Shown: positions 4,485 to 6,134 of the stretch, piece after piece
How positions within the stretch are numbered: the first letter of the stretch is position 1
Layout: every line of letters begins with the position of its first letter
From: Frankiaceae bacterium
GTDB taxonomy: Bacteria > Actinomycetota > Actinomycetes > JAFAQI01
Reading direction: 5' to 3'
Length of the DNA: 6,134 nt
NCBI GenBank assembly: GCA_030840545.1
Contig: JAVEEH010000328.1
Location: 1-6,134, forward strand
Translations under genes and position numbers: made by a program
The notes under the pieces: generated by a model
The model's input: only the letters and a program-made list of their open reading frames with translations
Database searches by the model: none
What the model was told of the DNA's origin: nothing

Positions 4485-6134
4485 TCATGTGCGGGTCGGA
4501 CGTCGCCGACTCGACGACGGTGACCTGCGGCTTTCCACTGCTCCACGTCGTCGACAGGATGCACGGCGGGACATTCTTCGTCTTCGGGGCGCACGGTGGC
4601 AGCAGGCCTTCGTACTCCCCGCCGTTGTGCGTCGGGTAGAACACCGCCTGCTTGAAACCTGAGGTCAGGAACGGCGAGGGCTGCCCGTAGCAGAACGCAG
4701 TGAGCGGGCCCTTGGGCACGGATGCCGCCGGAATCGTGACCGTGATGAACTTCAGCCCGGTCCCGGTGAACGTCAGCTCCCCGGACGGCGAGGACTTGCT
4801 GCACGCCATCGCGTCGACGTTGGCGCCGTACGTTCCCGTGAGCAGGAACGCGTTGCTTCCCGGCGTGCCCTTGATCGACGCAGAGTTGGGGTTCGTCCCG
4901 GTGTTCGCGATGTTCGTCAAGCAGCCCGCGCCATTCGTCTGGCACACACTGCCACCGCCGGCGACGAGGAACTTGCCCGATGCCGGACCGGCCAGCGACG
5001 CGCCGCCAACCGTCGTGCTCGACTCGGTCAGTTGGTAGTTGAAGCCGGTCTTGTCGACGATGACCGGGGTGAACGTTGCGACCCCGTTCACGGCTCGCAC
5101 CGGCCACGTCGCCGAGTGGTTGGCGTTGGGCAGGATGAACTTCGCCCCGCTGCTGCCCCCGGTGAGCCCGAGAGAAGCCAATCCGTCGTAGTACGACGCC
5201 AGCGTGACCCCGTCAGCAGCGTAGGCCCCGACGGTGATTTGGAGCGGCGTTGCGGCGCCGACCGCCTGCATGGCCGTGTTGACCTCGGTGTCGACGGGCT
5301 GGACCTGGAACTTCAGCTGGGTCGCCGGTGGCGACACGATGAAGCTCGTCGACGTCGGCGACGTCAGGTCGCGACTGCCCGCGGACAGCTGGTAGCCGGT
5401 GCCGACGGTGTCGATGGTGATCGACGGGAAGCCAGCGACGCCGAGAACGGCGTTGACGGTCAGACTCGTCACGTGCTGATTGCCCGCGTTGACGAACTTC
5501 GCGCCCGCCGTTCCGCCCGTGATGGTGAGTACCACTGGGCCGGTGTAGTTGGGATCAACGGAGTTGTCTGCGTTGAGGGCCGAGACCTGGATGTCGCGCA
5601 GTGTCGTCGTACCCGCGATCCGCATCGGGGCGCTGACCTGCTCGTTGACGGGTTGGGTGCTGAAGACCAGATGAGTCGCGGAATAGACCTTGAAGCTGTT
5701 CGAATTCGCCGTAGTCAGAGTCGGGGCCGAGGCAGCCAGCGAGTAGCCCGTTCCGACGGTGTCGACGATGATCGGCGTGAAGCTGGCCGCACCCCCGGAT
5801 GCGTTGTGCGTCTGCTGCTTGGTCCCGTTGTCGAACTTCGCGAGGGCGTTCCCGCCGTTCAGGGTGAGCGTGACCGGGAGGCGGTAGTTGGGGTCGGGGA
5901 GGTTGCTCGTGTCGTCGAGCGCCCAAACGGTGATGACGACATCGGTCGCCGGGCCGAACGTGCGCATGTGGGAGTTGAATCTTGTGTCTACCGGCTGCGT
6001 GTGGAACACCAGGTGCGTCGCGGTGTAGACGTGGAACGCGGTAGAGGGGGCAGCATCGGTGAGGGTAGGGCCGCTCGCGCCGAGGGTGTAGCCGATGCCC
6101 GCGTAGTTGACGACGATCGTGCTGAACGTCGCTA
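4477..6134 (-). CDS. C-terminal part of a secreted or surface protein with tandem Ig-like repeats (5' end outside window)
   Basis: Seen: an uninterrupted minus-strand frame enters at the right edge and ends with a TGA at 4477-4479, giving 551 residues. Numbered from the edge, residues 1-41 are the end of one repeat, 42-155, 156-273 and 274-393 are three full repeats, and 394-551 form a different C-terminal domain with six cysteines. Each repeat opens with a QPV motif (VFHTQPVDT, VFSTQPVNE, KFQVQPVDT) and ends with a version of DTVGTGYxL. This Ser/Thr/Val/Gly-rich pattern is that of bacterial Ig-like beta-sandwich repeats found in large exported proteins. The paired cysteines favour an extracellular location. 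No LPXTG motif or C-terminal membrane helix is present, so any anchor or signal peptide must be in the missing N-terminal part. The GTG at 6009 falls inside a repeat boundary and is not taken as the start. Ligand and function are unknown; adhesion or matrix roles would be guesses. The gene overlaps the convergent cyclase gene by 8 bases. Confidence 0.88.
   Translation of the reverse strand, partial: ATFSTIVVNYAGIGYTLGASGPTLTDAAPSTAFHVYTATHLVFHTQPVDTRFNSHMRTFGPATDVVITVWALDDTSNLPDPNYRLPVTLTLNGGNALAKFDNGTKQQTHNASGGAASFTPIIVDTVGTGYSLAASAPTLTTANSNSFKVYSATHLVFSTQPVNEQVSAPMRIAGTTTLRDIQVSALNADNSVDPNYTGPVVLTITGGTAGAKFVNAGNQHVTSLTVNAVLGVAGFPSITIDTVGTGYQLSAGSRDLTSPTSTSFIVSPPATQLKFQVQPVDTEVNTAMQAVGAATPLQITVGAYAADGVTLASYYDGLASLGLTGGSSGAKFILPNANHSATWPVRAVNGVATFTPVIVDKTGFNYQLTESSTTVGGASLAGPASGKFLVAGGGSVCQTNGAGCLTNIANTGTNPNSASIKGTPGSNAFLLTGTYGANVDAMACSKSSPSGELTFTGTGLKFITVTIPAASVPKGPLTAFCYGQPSPFLTSGFKQAVFYPTHNGGEYEGLLPPCAPKTKNVPPCILSTTWSSGKPQVTVVESATSDPHMIN
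4480..4953 (-). other. C-terminal six-cysteine domain of the repeat protein
   Basis: This 158-residue part has no QPV or GTGY motif, so it is distinct from the repeats. It has six cysteines: VCQTNGAGC near its start, then MAC, AFC, and two PPC motifs near the end (LLPPC and VPPC). The even number suggests three disulfides in an exported protein. From memory, C-termini of the form PC-[IV]-x-S ... VTV ... DP recur in secreted actinobacterial proteins; the function of this module is unknown to me. Confidence 0.6.
4954..5313 (-). repeat. Ig-like repeat unit 3, more divergent (120 residues)
   Basis: Starts KFQVQPVDTEV and keeps TGGSSGAKF and GVATFTPVIVDKTGFNYQL, but it has lost DPNY (ASYYDG instead) and DTVGTGY has become DKTGFNY. 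It is the last repeat before the cysteine-containing C-terminal domain. Confidence 0.75.
5314..5667 (-). repeat. Ig-like repeat unit 2 (118 residues)
   Basis: Starts VFSTQPVNE and contains DPNYTGPVVLTITGG, GAKFVN, GVAGFPSITIDTVGTGYQL and the closing SFIVSPPATQL. The match to unit 1 is strong at motif level, with differences spread between the motifs, so this is an old duplication, not a recent one. Confidence 0.8.
5668..6009 (-). repeat. Ig-like repeat unit 1 (114 residues)
   Basis: Starts VFHTQPVDT and contains DPNYRLPVTLTL, AKFDN, ASFTPIIVDTVGTGYSL and the closing SFKVYSATHL. It is the closest relative of unit 2, sharing DPNY, DTVGTGY and the ATHLVF / STQPV boundary pattern. Confidence 0.8.
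6010..6134 (-). repeat. Ig-like repeat, partial (C-terminal 41 residues)
   Basis: The 41 residues at the right edge match the ends of the following repeats: ATFSTIVVNYAGIGYTL corresponds to ASFTPIIVDTVGTGYSL of the next unit, and AFHVYTATHL to SFKVYSATHL. The repeat array therefore continues beyond the window. Confidence 0.75.

Noticed and set aside
4443..4497. Possible terminator stem GACCCGC / GCGGGTC around the convergent stops
   Set aside because: The arms are only 7 bases and separated by 41 bases, with no T-run on either side. The TGATCA palindrome at 4482-4487 is too short to act as a terminator.
4088..5107. Minus-strand frame of 339 residues crossing the convergent junction
   Set aside because: It is out of frame with the repeat protein, which has clear internal repeats, and it extends antisense into the 3' end of the cyclase gene. 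It has no domain of its own.
5477..6009. GTG at 6009 as a true start of the repeat protein
   Set aside because: The frame is open upstream to the window edge and the upstream 41 residues match the end of the other repeats, so the GTG is an internal Val codon at a repeat boundary.
1..6134. CRISPR array, tRNA or rRNA genes, insertion sequences, toxin-antitoxin or phage genes
   Set aside because: I saw no short direct repeats with regular spacers, no tRNA-like cloverleaf, no transposase motifs with terminal inverted repeats and no small gene pairs; nearly all bases are covered by the three coding regions.

Overview
The window is GC-rich throughout, codon third positions are dominated by G and C, and GTG and TTG starts are probable. 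Together with the protein families present, this points to an actinobacterium-like high-GC genome. I cannot name a genus. Three protein-coding genes are supported; two of them run off the window edges. I see no RNA genes, mobile elements or CRISPR array.

Layout: (1) Bases 1-367, minus strand, hold the N-terminal 122 residues of a polytopic membrane protein. It resembles the membrane sensor region of actinobacterial NarL/LiaS-type sensor histidine kinases; its catalytic part lies outside the window. (2) Bases 368-623 are a divergent intergenic region with Shine-Dalgarno-like sequences for both genes and a short inverted repeat that could be an operator. (3) Bases 624-4484, plus strand, encode a protein of about 1286 residues: two class III nucleotide cyclase domains, a STAND/AAA-type P-loop NTPase, and a long TPR-like helical tail. 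This is the domain order of the mammalian soluble adenylyl cyclase and of a common actinobacterial family. (4) Bases 4477-6134, minus strand, hold the C-terminal 551 residues of an extracellular-type protein made of tandem Ig-like repeats of about 115 residues and a six-cysteine C-terminal domain. It converges on the cyclase gene, and the two coding regions overlap by 8 bases.

How they may work together: the kinase-like gene and the cyclase gene are head to head and may share regulatory DNA, which would fit a signalling locus, but this is inferred from layout only. The repeat protein is convergent and has no evident functional link. The most informative observation is in the cyclase. Domain 1 keeps the two metal-binding aspartates but lacks the transition-state Asn/Arg pair. 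Domain 2 keeps Asn/Arg but has lost the metal aspartates. A single composite active site at the domain interface is therefore predicted. This matches known soluble-adenylyl-cyclase-like proteins, so I see no strong case for a wholly undescribed system here.
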